From: Clusia tigrina
Taxonomy: Eukaryota > Arthropoda > Insecta > Diptera > Clusiidae
Length of the DNA: 64,000 nucleotides
NCBI GenBank assembly: GCA_920105625.2
Contig: OV050030.1
Span: forward strand, 255,471,889-255,535,888
Reading direction: 5' to 3'
Below the pieces are notes generated by a model. That model made no database searches, had not been told where the DNA came from, and saw only the letters and a program-made list of their open reading frames with translations. The position numbers and the translations under genes were made by a program. Positions 37,393 through 49,342 of the stretch are shown in pieces; the first letter of the stretch is position 1, and every line of letters starts with the position of its first letter.

Positions 37393-39156
37393 AGGCTCGA
37401 GTACTTTATGGTTACAAAATCTCAAGGTTTTATGACGCTCCAGTAAAAAGTTACAAGCATTTGTATGTTGCAAACTTTGATAGGTGTAGGACGTACCATA
37501 TAGAAGTAAGGGCCATTTGAAGTTTTATCGGTTTTTGATTTGGGACACAAGGGTAGCATAGCTTTGAGCGATAGCTTAAATTGACAGGAGGCTCGAGTAC
37601 TTTATTGTTACAAAATTTCAAGGTTCTATGACGCTCCAGTAAAAAGTTACAAGCATTTGTATGTTGCAAACTTTGATAGGTGTAGGACGTACCGTATAGA
37701 AGTTAGGGCCATTTGAAGTTTTATCAGTGTTTGATTTGGGACTCGAGGGCAGCATAGCTTTGAGCGATGGCTTAAATTGACAAGAGGCTCGAGTACTTTA
37801 TTGTTACAAAATTTCAAGGTTTTATGACGCTCCAGTAAAAAGTTACAAGCATTTGTATGTTGCAAACTTTGATAGGTGGAGGACGTACCGTATAGAAGTT
37901 AGGGCCATTTGAAGTTTTATCGGTGTTTGATTTGGGACTCAAGGGCAGCATAGCTTTGAGCGATGGCTTAAATTGACAAGAGGCTCGAGTACTTTATTGT
38001 TACAAAATATCAAGGTTTTATGACGCTCCAGTAAAAAGTTACAAGCATTTGTATATTGCAAACTTTGATAGGTGGAGGACGTACCGTATAGAAGTTAGGG
38101 CCATTTGAAGTTTTATCGGTGTTTGATTTGGGACTCAAGGGTAGCATAGCTTTGAGCGATAGCTTAAATTGACAAGAGGCTCGAGTACTTTATTGTTACA
38201 AAATTTCAAGGTTCTATGACGCTCCAGTAAAAAGTTACAAGCATTTGTATGTTGCAAATTTTGATAGGTGTAGGACGTACCGTATAGAAGTTAGGGCCAT
38301 TTGAAGTTTTGTCAGTGTTTGATTTGGGACTCAAGGGTAGCATAGCTTTGAGCGATAGCTTAAATTGACAAGAGGCTCGAGAACTTTATTGTTACAAAAT
38401 TTCAAGGTTTTAGGACGCTCCAGTAAAAAGTTACAAGCATTTGTGTGTTGCAAACTTTGATAGGTGTAGGACGTACCGTATAGAAGGTAGGGCCATTTGA
38501 AGTTTTATCAGTGTTTGATTTGGTACTCAAGGGTAGCATACGTTTGAGCGATAGCTTAAATTGACAAGAGGCTCGAGTACTTTATTGTTACAAAATTTCA
38601 AGGTTTTACGACGCTCCAGTAAAAAGTTACAAGAATTTGTGTGTTGCAAACTTTGATAGGTGTAGGACGTACCGTATAGAAGTTAGGGCCATTTGAAGTT
38701 TTATCAGTGTTTGATTTGGGACTCAAGGGTAGCATAGCTTTGAGCGATAGCTTAAATTGACAAGAGGCTCGAGTACTTTATTGTTACAAAATTTCAAGGT
38801 TTTATGACGCTCCAGTAAAAAGTTACAAGCATTTGTATGTTGCAAACTTTGATAGGTGTAGGACGTACCGTATAGAAGTTAGGGCCATTTGAAGTTTTAT
38901 CAGTGTTTGATTTGGGACTCAAGGGAAGCATAGCTTTGAGCGATAGCTTAAATTGACAAGAGGCTCGAGTACTTTATTGTTACAAAATTTCAAGGTTTTA
39001 TGACGCTCCAGTAAAAAGTTACAAGCATTTGTGTGTTGCAAACTTTGATAGGTGTAGGACGTACCGTATAGAAGTTAGGGCCATTTGAAGTTTTATCAGT
39101 GTTTGATTTGGGACTCAAGGGTAGCATAGCTTTGACCGATAGCTTCAATTGACAAG
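37393..39156. repeat. 9-monomer block G1
   Basis: Ordered markers: TTTATGGTTAC with GAAGTAAGGG; GACAGGAGG; GACTCGAGGGCAGC; GGTGGAGG; AAATATCAAGG with TATATTGC; GCAAATTTTG; CTCGAGAAC with TTTTAGGACG; AGCATACGTTTG; CAAGAATTTGTG; AGGGAAGC. Almost the same order recurs from 46992 (8 monomers), 49343 (9 monomers) and 62657 (cut by the window end). Confidence 0.86.
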
Positions 39157-40331
39157 AGGCTCGAGTACTTTATGGGTACAAAATCTCAAGGTTTTATGAC
39201 GCTCCAGTAAAAAGTTACAAGCATTTGTATGTTGCAAACTTTGATAGGTGTAGGACGTACCATATAGAAGTTAGGGCCATTTGAAGTTTTATCGGTTTTT
39301 GATTTGGGACACAAGGGTAGCATAGCTTTGAGCGATAGCTTAAATTGACAAGAGGCTCGAGTACTTTATTGTTACAAAATTTCAAGGTTCTATGACGCTC
39401 CAGTAAAAAGTTACAAGCATTTGTATGTTGCAAACTTTGATAGGTGTAGGACGTACCGTATAGAAGTTAGGGCCATTTGAAGTTTTGTCAGTGTTTGATT
39501 TGGGACTCAAGGGCAGCATAGCTTTGAGCGATGGCTTAAATTGACAAGAGGCTCGAGTACTTTATTGTTACAAAATTTCAAGGTTTTATGACGCTCCAGT
39601 AAAAAGTTACAAGCATTTGTATGTTGCAAACTTTGATAGGTGGAGGACGTACCGTATAGAAGTTAGGGCCATTTGAAGTTTTATCGGTGTTTGATTTGGG
39701 TCTCAAGGGTAGCATAGCTTTGAGCGATAGCTTAAATTGACAAGAGGCTCGAGTACTTTATTGTTACAAATATCAAGGTTCTATGACGCTCCAGTAAAAA
39801 GTTACAAGCATTTGTATGTTGCAAACTTTGATAGGTGTAGGACGTACCGTATAGAAGTTAGGGCCATTTGAAGTTTTATCAGTGTTTGATTTGGGACTCA
39901 AGGGCAGCATAGCTTTGAGCGATGGCTTAAATTGACAAGAGGCTCGAGTACTTTATTGTTACAAAATTTCAAGGTTTTATGACGCTCCAGTAAAAAGTTA
40001 CAAGCATTTGTATGTTGCAAACTTTGATAGGTGGAGGACGTACCGTATAGAAGTTAGGGCCATTTGAAGTTTTATCGGTGTTTGATTTGGGACTCAAGGG
40101 TAGCATAGCTTTGAGCGATAGCTTAAATTGACAAGAGGCTCGAGTACTTTATTGTTACAAAATTTCAAGGTTCTATGACGCTCCAGTAAAAAGTTACAAG
40201 CATTGGTGTGTTGCAAACTTCGATAGGTGTAGGACGTACCGTATAGAAGTTAGGGCCATTTGAAGTTTTATCAGTGTTTGATTTGGGACTCAAGGGTAGC
40301 ATAGCTTTGAGCTATAGCTTAAATTGACAAG
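39157..40331. repeat. Dimer-like alternation of two monomer types
   Basis: After a TTTATGGGTAC monomer, monomers alternate between GGTTCTATG with GGCAGC and GATGGC, and GGTGGAGG with ATCGGTGTTTG. The first pair starts at 39353 and 39549 and the second at 39745 and 39940. The 39745 monomer has lost one A (TTACAAATATC). The last monomer (40136) has CATTGGTGTG and CTTCGATAGG and ends in AGCTATAGCT. Confidence 0.8.
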
Positions 40332-40919
40332 AGTCTCGAGTACTTTATTGTAACAAAATTTCAAGGTTTTATGACGCTCCAGTAAAAAGTTACAAGCATT
40401 TGTATGTTGCAAACTTTGATAGGTGTAGGACGTACCGTATAGAAGTTAGGGCCATTTGAAGTTTTATCTGTGTTTGATTTGGGACTCAAGGGTAGCATAG
40501 CTTTGAGCGATAGCTTAAATTGGCAAGAGTCTCGAGTACTTTATTGTAACAAAATTTCAAGGTTTTATGACGCTCCAGTAAAAAGTTACAAGCATTTGTA
40601 TGTTGCAAACTTTGATAGGTGTAGGATGTACCGTATAGAAGTTAGGGCCATTTGAAGTTTTATCAGTGTTTGATTTGGGACTCAAGGGTAGCATAGCTTT
40701 GAGCGATAGCTTAAATTGGCAAGAGTCTCGAGTACTTTATTGTAACAAAATTTCAAGGTTTTATGACGCTCCAGTAAAAAGTTACAAGCATTTGTATGTT
40801 GCAAACTTTGATAGGTGTAGGACGTACCGTATAGAAGTTAGGGCCATTTGAAGTTTTATCAGTGTTTGATTTGGGACTCAAGGGTAGCATAGCTTTGAGC
40901 GATAGCTTAAATTGACAAG
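40332..40919. repeat. T-type block 5, three monomers
   Basis: The second and third monomers carry TTGGCAAGAGTC instead of TTGACAAGAGTC at their left border. Palindrome AGCTATAGCT at 40310-40319; D-type monomer follows at 40920. Confidence 0.9.
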
Positions 40920-41506
40920 AGGCTCGAGTACTTTAATGTTACAAAATTTCAAGGTTTTCTGACACTCCAGTAAAAAGTTACAAGCATTTTATGTTGCAAA
41001 CTTTGATAGTTGTTGGACGTATCGTATAGACGTTAGGGCCATTTGTAGTTTTATCAGTGTTTGATTTGGGACTCAAGGGTAGCATAGCTTTGACCGATAG
41101 CTTAAATTGACAAGAGGCTCGAGAACTTTATTGTTACAAAATTTCAAGATTTTATGACGCTCCAGTAAAAAGTTACAAGCATTTGTGTGTTGCAAACTTT
41201 GATATGTGTAGGACGTAGCGTATATAAAGAAGGGCCATTTGAAGTTTAATCAGTGTTTGATTTGGGACTCAAGGGTAGCATAGCTTTGAGCGATAGCTTA
41301 AATTGACAAGAGGCTCGAGTACTTTATTGTTACAAAATTTCAAGGTTTTATGACGCTCCAGTAAAAAGTTACAAGCATTTGTATGTTGCAAACTTTGATA
41401 GGTGTAGGACGTACCGTATAGAAGTTAGGGCCATTTGAAGTTTTATCTGTGTTTGATTTGGGACTCAAGGGTAGCATAGCTTTGAGCGATAGCTTAAATT
41501 GACAAG

Positions 41507-41702
41507 AGTCTCGAGTACTTTATTGTAACAAAATTTCAAGGTTTTATGACGCTCCAGTAAAAAGTTACAAGCATTTGTATGTTGCAAACTTTGATAGGTG
41601 TAGGACGTACCGTATAGAAGTTAGGGCCATTTGAAGTTTTATCAGTGTTTGATTTGGGACTCAAGGGCAGCATAGCTTTGAGCGATGGCTTAAATTGACA
41701 AG
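41507..41702. repeat. Single T-type monomer, hybrid
   Basis: GTCTCGAG and TGTAACA on the left, but GGCAGCATAGC and GATGGCTTAA on the right, so it is a T/other hybrid. It is the only isolated T monomer and has no AGCTATAGCT before it. The preceding monomer carries ATCTGTG, a mark usually found in the first T monomer. Confidence 0.8.
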
Positions 41703-41898
41703 AGGCTCGAGTACTTTATTGTTACAAAATTTCAAGGTTCTATGACGCTCCAGTAAAAAGTTACAAGCATTGGTGTGTTGCAAACTTCGATAGGTGTAGG
41801 ACGTACCGTATAGAAGTTAGGGCCATTTGAAGTTTTATCAGTGTTTGATTTGGGACTCAAGGGTAGCATAGCTTTGAGCTATAGCTTAAATTGACAAG

Positions 41899-42486
41899 AG
41901 TCTCGAGTACTTTATTGTAACAAAATTTCAAGGTTTTATGACGCTCCAGTAAAAAGTTACAAGCATTTGTATGTTGCAAACTTTGATAGGTGTAGGACGT
42001 ACCGTATAGAAGTTAGGGCCATTTGAAGTTTTATCTGTGTTTGATTTGGGACTCAAGGGTAGCATAGCTTTGAGCGATAGCTTAAATTGACAAGAGTCTC
42101 GAGTACTTTATTGTAACAAAATTTCAAGGTTTTATGACGCTCCAGTAAAAAGTTACAAGCATTTGTATGTTGCAAACTTTGATAGGTGTAGGATGTACCG
42201 TATAGAAGTTAGGGCCATTTGAAGTTTTATCAGTGTTTGATTTGGGACTCAAGGGTAGCATAGCTTTGAGCGATAGCTTAAATTGACAAGAGTCTCGAGT
42301 ACTTTATTGTAACAAAATTTCAAGGTTTTATGACGCTCCAGTAAAAAGTTACAAGCATTTGTATGTTGCAAACTTTGATAGGTGTAGGACGTACCGTATA
42401 GAAGTTAGGGCCATTTGAAGTTTTATCAGTGTTTGATTTGGGACTCAAGGGTAGCATAGCTTTGAGCGATAGCTTAAATTGACAAG
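41899..42486. repeat. T-type block 6, three monomers
   Basis: Palindrome AGCTATAGCT at 41877-41886, 22 bases upstream. Unlike blocks 1, 3, 4, 5 and 8 it is not followed by a D-type monomer. Confidence 0.9.
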
Positions 42487-44250
42487 AGGCTCGAGTACTT
42501 TATTGTTACAAAATTTCAAGGTTCTGTGACGCTCCAGTAAAAAGTTACAAGCATTTGTATGTTGCAAACTTTGATAGGTGTAGGACGTACCGTATAGAAG
42601 TTAGGGCCATTTGAAGTTTTATCAGTGTTTGATTTGGGACTCAAGGGCAGCATAGCTTTGAGCGATGGCTTAAATTGACAAGAGGCTCGAGTACTTTATT
42701 GTTACAAAATTTCAAGGTTTTATGACGCTCCAGTAAAAAGTTACAAGCATTTGTATGTTGCAAACTTTGATAGGTGGAGGACGTACCGTATAGAAGTTAG
42801 GGCCATTTGAAGTTTTATCGGTGTTTGATTTGGGACTCAAGGGTAGCATAGCTTTGAGCGATAGCTTAAATTGACAAGAGGCTCGAGTACTTTATTGTTA
42901 CAAAATTTCAAGGTTCTATGACGCTCCAGTAAAAAGTTACAAGCATTTGTATGTTGCAAATTTTGATAGGTGTAGGACGTACCGTATAGAAGTTAGGGCC
43001 ATTTGAAGTTTTATCAGTGTTTGATTTGGGACTCAAGGGTAGCATACCTTTGAGCGATAGCTTAAATTGACAAGAGGCTCGAGTACTTTATTGTTACAAA
43101 ATTTCAAGGTTTTACGACGCTCCAGTAAAAAGTTACAAGCATTTGTGTGTTGCAAACTTTGATAGGTGTAGAACGTACAGTATAGAAGTTAGGGCCATTT
43201 GAAGTTGTATCAGTGTTTGATTTGGGACTCAAGGGTAGCATAGCTTTGAGCGATAGCTTAAATTGACAAGAGGCTCGAGTACTTTATTGTTACAAAATTT
43301 CAAGGTTTTATGACGCTCCAGTAAAAAGTTACAAGCATTTGTATGTTGCAAACTTTGATAGGTGTAGGACGTACCGTATAGAAGTTAGGGCTATTTGAAG
43401 TTTCATCACTGTTTGATTTGGGACTCAAGGGTAGCATAGCTTTGAGCGATAGCTTAAATTGACAAAAGGCTCGAGAACTTTATTGTTACAAAACTTCAAG
43501 ATTTTATGACGCTCCAGTAAAAAGTTACAAGCATTTGTGTGTTGCAAACTTTGATATGTGTAGGACGTAGCGTATATAAAGTAGGGCCATTTGAAGTTTA
43601 ATCAGTGTTTGATTTGGGACTCAAGGGTAGCATAGCTTTGAGCGATAGCTTAAATTGACAAGAGGCTCGAGTACTTTATTGTTACAAAATTTCAAGGTTT
43701 TACGACGCTCCAGTAAAAAGTTACAAGCATTTGTGTGTTGCAAACTTTGATAGGTGTAGGACGTACCGTATAGAAGTTAGGGCCATTTGAAGTTTTATCA
43801 GTGTTTGATTTGGGACTCAAGGGTAGCATAGCTTTGAGCTATAGCTTAAATTGACAAGAGTCTCGAGTACTTTATTGTAACAAAATTTCAAGGTTTTATG
43901 ACGCTCCAGTAAAAAGTTACAAGCATTTGTATGTTGCAAACTTTGATAGGTGTAGGACGTACCGTATAGAAGTTAGGGCCATTTGAAGTTTTATCTGTGT
44001 TTGATTTGGGACTCAAGGGTAGCATAGCTTTGAGCGATAGCTTAAATTGACAAGAGTCTCGAGTACTTTATTGTAACAAAATTTCAAGGTTTTATGACGC
44101 TCCAGTAAAAAGTTACAAGCATTTGTATGCTGCAAAATTTGATAGGTGTAGGATGTCCCGTATAGAAGTTAGGGCCATTTGAAGTTTTATCAGTGTTTGA
44201 TTTGGGACTCAAGGGTAGCATAGCTTTGACCGATAGCCTAAATTGACAAG
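42487..44250. repeat. Segment duplicated at 53262, ending in a T-block fusion
   Basis: From GGTTCTGTGACG (42520) through GCAAATTTTG, AGCATACCTTTG, GGGCTATTTGAAG and the AAAACTTCAAG E-type to the T block, this matches 53262-54955 at an offset of 10,775 bp. The match stops inside the second T monomer. Confidence 0.85.
43859..44250. repeat. T-type block 7, two monomers, second fused
   Basis: Palindrome AGCTATAGCT at 43837-43846. The second T monomer (44055-44250) has TATGCTGCAAAATTTG and GGATGTCCCG, three changes seen nowhere else, and then ends in GACCGATAGCCTAAATTG, a tail that elsewhere belongs to D-type monomers. It is a recombination junction. Confidence 0.88.
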
Positions 44251-45425
44251 AGGCTCGAGTACTTTATTGTTACAAAATTTCAAGGTTTTATGACGCTCCA
44301 GTAAAAAGATACAGGCATTTGTATTTTGCAAACTTTGATAGGTGTAGGACGTACCGTATAGAAAATAGGGCCATTTGAAGTTTTGTCAGTGTTTGATTTG
44401 GTACTCAAGGGTAGCATACCTTTGAGCGATAGCTTAAATTGACAAGAGGCTCGAGTACTTTATTGTTACAAAATTTCAAGGTTTTACGACGCTCCAGTAA
44501 AAAGTTACAAGCATTTGTATGTTGCAAACTTTGATAGGTGTAGGACGTACCGTATAGAAGTTAGGGCCATTTGAAGTTTTATCAGTGTTTGATTTGGGAC
44601 TCAAGGGTAGCATAGCTTTGAGCGATAGCTTAAATTGACAAGAGGCTCGAGTACTTTAATGTTACAAAATTTCAAGGTTTTATGACACTCCAGTAAAAAG
44701 TTACAAGCATTTTATGTTGCAAACTTTGATATGTGTTGGACGTACCGTATAGAAGTTAGGGCCATTTGAAGTTTAATCAGTGTTTGATTTGGGACTCAAG
44801 GGTAGCATAGCTTTGACCGATAGCTTAAATTGACAAGAGGCTCGAGTACTTTATTGTTACAAAATTTCAAGGTTTTATGACGCTCCAGTAAAAAGTTACA
44901 AGCATTTGTGTGTTGCAAACTTTGATAGGTGTAGGACGTACCGTATAGAAGTTAGGGCCATTTGAAGTTTTATCAGTGTTTGATTTGGGACTCAAGGGTA
45001 GCATAGCTTTGAGCGATAGCTTAAATTGACAAGAGGCTCGAGTACTTTATTGTTACAAAATTTCAAGGTTTTATGACGCTCCAGTAAAAAGTTACAAGCA
45101 TTTGTATGTTGCAAACTTTGATAGGTGTAGGACGTACCGTATAGAAGTTAGGGCCATTTGAAGTTTTATCAGTGTTTGATTTGGGACTCAAGGGAAGCAT
45201 AGCTTTGAGCGATAGCTTAAATTGACAAGAGGCTCGAGTACTTTATTGTTACAAAATTTCAAGGTTTTATGACGCTCCAGTAAAAAGTTACAAGCATTTG
45301 TATGTTGCGAACTTTGATAGGTGTAGGACGTACCGTATAGAAGTTAGGGCCATTTGAAGTTTTATCAGTGTTTGATTTGGGACTCAAGGGTAGCATAGCT
45401 TTGACCGATAGCTTCAATTGACAAG
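44251..45425. repeat. 6-monomer segment shared with 31325 and 34653
   Basis: AGATACAGGC, GAAAATAGGG, AGCATACCTTT, a D-like monomer with GATATGTGTTGG, AGGGAAGC and GTTGCGAAC occur in the same order at 31325-32499 and 34653-35827. All three segments are 1,175 bp long. Confidence 0.87.
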
Positions 45426-46991
45426 AGGCTCGAGTACTTTATGGTTACAAAATCTCAAGGTTTTATGACGCTCCAGTAAAAAGTTACAAGCATTTGTATG
45501 TTGCAAACTTTGATAGGTGTAGGACGTACCATATAGAAGTTAGGGCCATTTGAAGTTTTATCGGTTTTTGATTTGAGACACAAGGGTAGCATAGCTTTGA
45601 GCGATAGCTTAAATTGACAAGAGGCTCGAGTACTTTATTGTTACAAAATTTCAAGGTTCTATGACGCTCCAGTAAAAAGTTACAAGCATTTTATGTTGCA
45701 AACTTTGATAGGTGTTGGACGTACCGTATAGAAGTTAGGGCCATTTGAAGTTTTATCAGTGTTTGATTTGGGACTCAAGGGTAGCATAGCTTTGACCGAT
45801 AGCCTAAAATGACAAGAGGCTCGAGTACTTTATTGTTACAAAATTTCAAGGTTTTATGACGCTCCAGTAAAAAGTTACAAGCACTTGTATGTTGCATACT
45901 TTGATAGGTGTAGGACGTACCGTATAGAAGTTAGGGCCATTTGAAGTTTTATCGGTGTTCTATTTGGGACTCAAGGGGAGCATAGCTTTGAGCGATAGCT
46001 TAAATTGACAAGAGGCTCGAGTACTTTATTGTTACAAAATTTCAAGATTCTATGACGCTCCAGTAAAAAGTTACAAGCATTTGTATGTTGCAAACTTTGA
46101 TAGGTGTAGGACGTACCGTATAGAAGTTAGGGCCATTTGAAGTTTTATCAGTGTTTGATTTGGGACTCAAGGGTAGCATAGCTTTGACCGATAGCTTCAA
46201 TTGACAAGAGGCTCGAGTACTTTATGGTTACAAAATCTCAAGGTTTTATGACGCTCCAGTAAAAAGTTACAAGCATTTGTATGTTGCAAACTTTGATAGG
46301 TGTAGGACGTACCATATAGAAGTTAGGGCCATTTGAAGTTTTATCGGTTTTTGATTTGAGACACAAGGGTAGCATAGCTTTGAGCGATAGCTTAAATTGA
46401 CAAGAGGCTCGAGTACTTTATTGTTACAAAATTTCAAGGTTCTATGACGCTCCAGTAAAAAGTTACAAGCATTTTATGTTGCAAACTTTGATAGGTGTTG
46501 GACGTACCGTATAGAAGTTAGGGCCATTTGAAGTTTTATCAGTGTTTGATTTGGGACTCAAGGGTAGCATAGCTTTGACCGATAGCCTAAATTGACAAGA
46601 GGCTCGAGTACTTTATTGTTACAAAATTTCAAGGTTTTATGACGCTCCAGTAAAAAGTTACAAGCACTTGTATGTTGCATACTTTGATAGGTGTAGGACG
46701 TACCGTATAGAAGTTAGGGCCATTTGAAGTTTTATCGGTGTTCTATTTGGGACTCAAGGGTAGCATAGCTTTGAGCGATAGCTTAAATTGACAAGAGGCT
46801 CGAGTACTTTATTGTTACAAAATTTCAAGATTCTATGACGCTCCAGTAAAAAGTTACAAGCATTTGTATGTTGCAAACTTTGATAGGTGTAGGACGTACC
46901 GTATAGAAGTTAGGGCCATTTGAAGTTTTATTAGTGTTTGATTTGGGACTCAAGGGTAGCATAGCTTTGACCGATAGCTTCAATTGACAAG
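45426..46991. repeat. 4-monomer HOR, two complete units
   Basis: Units start at 45426 and 46209, 783 bp apart, and the next 4-mer-type monomer is at 46992. Private marks GCCTAAAATGAC (45804) and AAGGGGAGC (45974) are shared with 61.47 and 61.64 kb. Confidence 0.88.
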
Positions 46992-49342
46992 AGGCTCGAG
47001 TACTTTATGGTTACAAAATCTCAAGGTTTTATGACGCTCCAGTAAAAAGTTACAAGCATTTGTATGTTGCAAACTTTGATAGGTGTAGGACGTACCATAT
47101 AGAAGTAAGGGCCATTTGAAGTTTTATCGGTTTTTGATTTGGGACACAAGGGTAGCATAGCTTTGAGCGATAGGTTAAATTGACAGGAGGCTCGAGTACT
47201 TTATTGTTACAAAATTTCAAGGTTCTATGACGCTCCAGTAAAAAGTTACAAGCATTTGTATGTTGCAAACTTTGATAGGTGTAGGACGTACCGTATAGAA
47301 GTTAGGGCCATTTGAAGTTTTATCAGTGTTTGATTTGGGACTCAAGGGCAGCATAGCTTTGAGCGATGGCTTAAATTGACAAGAGGCTCGAGTACTTTAT
47401 TGTTACAAAATTTCAAGGTTTTATGACGCTCCAGTAAAAAGTTACAAGCATTTGTATGTTGCAAACTTTGATAGGTGGAGGACGTACCGTATAGAAGTTA
47501 GGGCCATTTGAAGTTTTATCGGTGTTTGATTTGGGACTCAAGGGCAGCATAGCTTTGAGCGATGGCTTAAATTGACAAGAGGCTCGAGTACTTTATTGTT
47601 ACAAAATATCAAGGTTTTATGACGCTCCAGTAAAAAGTTACAAGCATTTGTATATTGCAAACTTTGATAGGTGAAGGACGTACCGTATAGAAGTTAGGGC
47701 CATTTGAAGTTTTATCGGTGTTTGATTTGGGACTCAAGGGTAGCATAGCTTTGAGCGATAGCTTAAATTGACAAGAGGCTCGAGTACTTTATTGTTACAA
47801 AATTTCAAGGTTCTATGACGCTCCAGTAAAAAGTTACAAGCATTTGTATGTTGCAAATTTTGATAGGTGTAGGACGTACCGTATAGAAGTTAGGGCCATT
47901 TGAAGTTTTGACAGTGTTTGATTTAGGACTCAAGGGTAGCATAGCTTTGAGCGATAGCTTAAATTGACAAGAGGCTCGAGAACTTTATTGTTACAAAATT
48001 TCAAGGTTTTAGGACGCTCCAGTAAAAAGTTACAAGCATTTGTGTGTTGCAAACTTTGATAGGTGTAGGACGTACCGTATAGAAGGTAGGGCCATTTGAA
48101 GTTTTATCAGTGTTTGATTTGGTACTCAAGGGTAGCATACGTTTGAGCGATAGCTTAAATTGACAAGAGGCTCGAGTACTTTATTGTTACAAAATTTCAA
48201 GGTTTTACGACGCTCCAGTAAAAAGTTACAAGAATTTGTGTGTTGCAAACTTTGATAGGTGTAGGACGTACCGTATAGAAGTTAGGGCCATTTGAAGTTT
48301 TATCAGTGTTTGATTTGGGACTCAAGGGTAGCATAGCTTTGAGCGATAGCTTAAATTGACAAGAGGCTCGAGTATTTTATTGTTACAAAATTTCAAGGTT
48401 TTATGACGCTCCAGTAAAAAGTTACAAGCATTTGTATGTTGCAAACTTTGATAGGTGTAGGACGTACCGTATAGAAGTTAGGGCCATTTGAAGTTTTATC
48501 AGTGTTTGATTTGGGACTCAAGGGTAGCATAGCTTTGACCGATAGCTTCAATTGACAAGAGGCTCGAGTACTTTATGGTTACAAAATCTCAAGGTTTTAT
48601 GACGCTCCAGTAAAAAGTTACAAGCATTTGTATGTTGCAAACTTTGATAGGTGTAGGACGTACCATATAGAAGTTAGGGCCATTTGAAGTTTTATCGGTT
48701 TTTGATTTGAGACACAAGGGTAGCATAGCTTTGAGCGATAGCTTAAATTGACAAGAGGCTCGAGTACTTTATTGTTACAAAATTTCAAGGTTCTATGACG
48801 CTCCAGTAAAAAGTTACAAGCATTTTATGTTGCAAACTTTGATAGGTGTTGGACGTACCGTATAGAAGTTAGGGCCATTTGAAGTTTTATCAGTGTTTGA
48901 TTTGGGACTCAAGGGTAGCATAGCTTTGACCGATAGCCTAAATTGACAAGAGGCTCGAGTACTTTATTGTTACAAAATTTCAAGGTTTTATGACGCTCCA
49001 GTAAAAAGTTACAAGCACTTGTATGTTGCATACTTTGATAGGTGTAGGACGTACCGTATAGAAGTTAGGGCCATTTGAAGTTTTATCGGTGTTCTATTTG
49101 GGACTCAAGGGTAGCATAGCTTTGAGCGATAGCTTAAATTGACAAGAGGCTCGAGTACTTTATTGTTACAAAATTTCAAGATTCTATGACGCTCCAGTAA
49201 AAAGTTACAAGCATTTGTATGTTGCAAACTTTGATAGGTGTAGGACGTACCGTATAGAAGTTAGGGCCATTTGAAGTTTTATTAGTGTTTGATTTGGGAC
49301 TCAAGGGTAGCATAGCTTTGACCGATAGCTTCAATTGACAAG
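46992..49342. repeat. 12-monomer unit H1 (2,351 bp): 8-monomer G block plus one 4-mer
   Basis: 46992-48559 is an 8-monomer version of block G, with GATAGGTTAAATTGACAGG at 47169. 48560-49342 is one 4-monomer unit. The order restarts at 49343, 2,351 bp later. This copy has GGTGAAGGACG (47672) and TTTGACAGTG (47906) as private changes. Confidence 0.87.

Larger units (their letters stand above)
40136..42486. repeat. 8-monomer tandem duplication (offset 1,567 bp) around T blocks
   Basis: The private marks CATTGGTGTG and CTTCGATAGG occur at 40201 and again at 41768, 1,567 bp apart (8 monomers minus 1). Unit 1 is 40136-41702; unit 2 starts at 41703 and repeats the T block. In unit 1 the T block is followed by D- and E-type monomers. 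In unit 2 it is followed directly by a GGTTCTGTGACG monomer at 42487. Confidence 0.85.

Noticed and set aside
10127..40851. Plus-strand ORFs of 61 codons, for example at 10127, 14239, 20502, 28133, 30680, 40470 and 40666
   Set aside because: They begin at GTG inside ATCAGTGTTTGATTT and exist only where the in-frame TGA in TTGACAAG is changed (TTGGCAAG, TTGTCAAG, TCGACAAG). They end within the next monomer because 196 is not divisible by three. Same-sense frames do not persist and no codon signal or start context supports translation.
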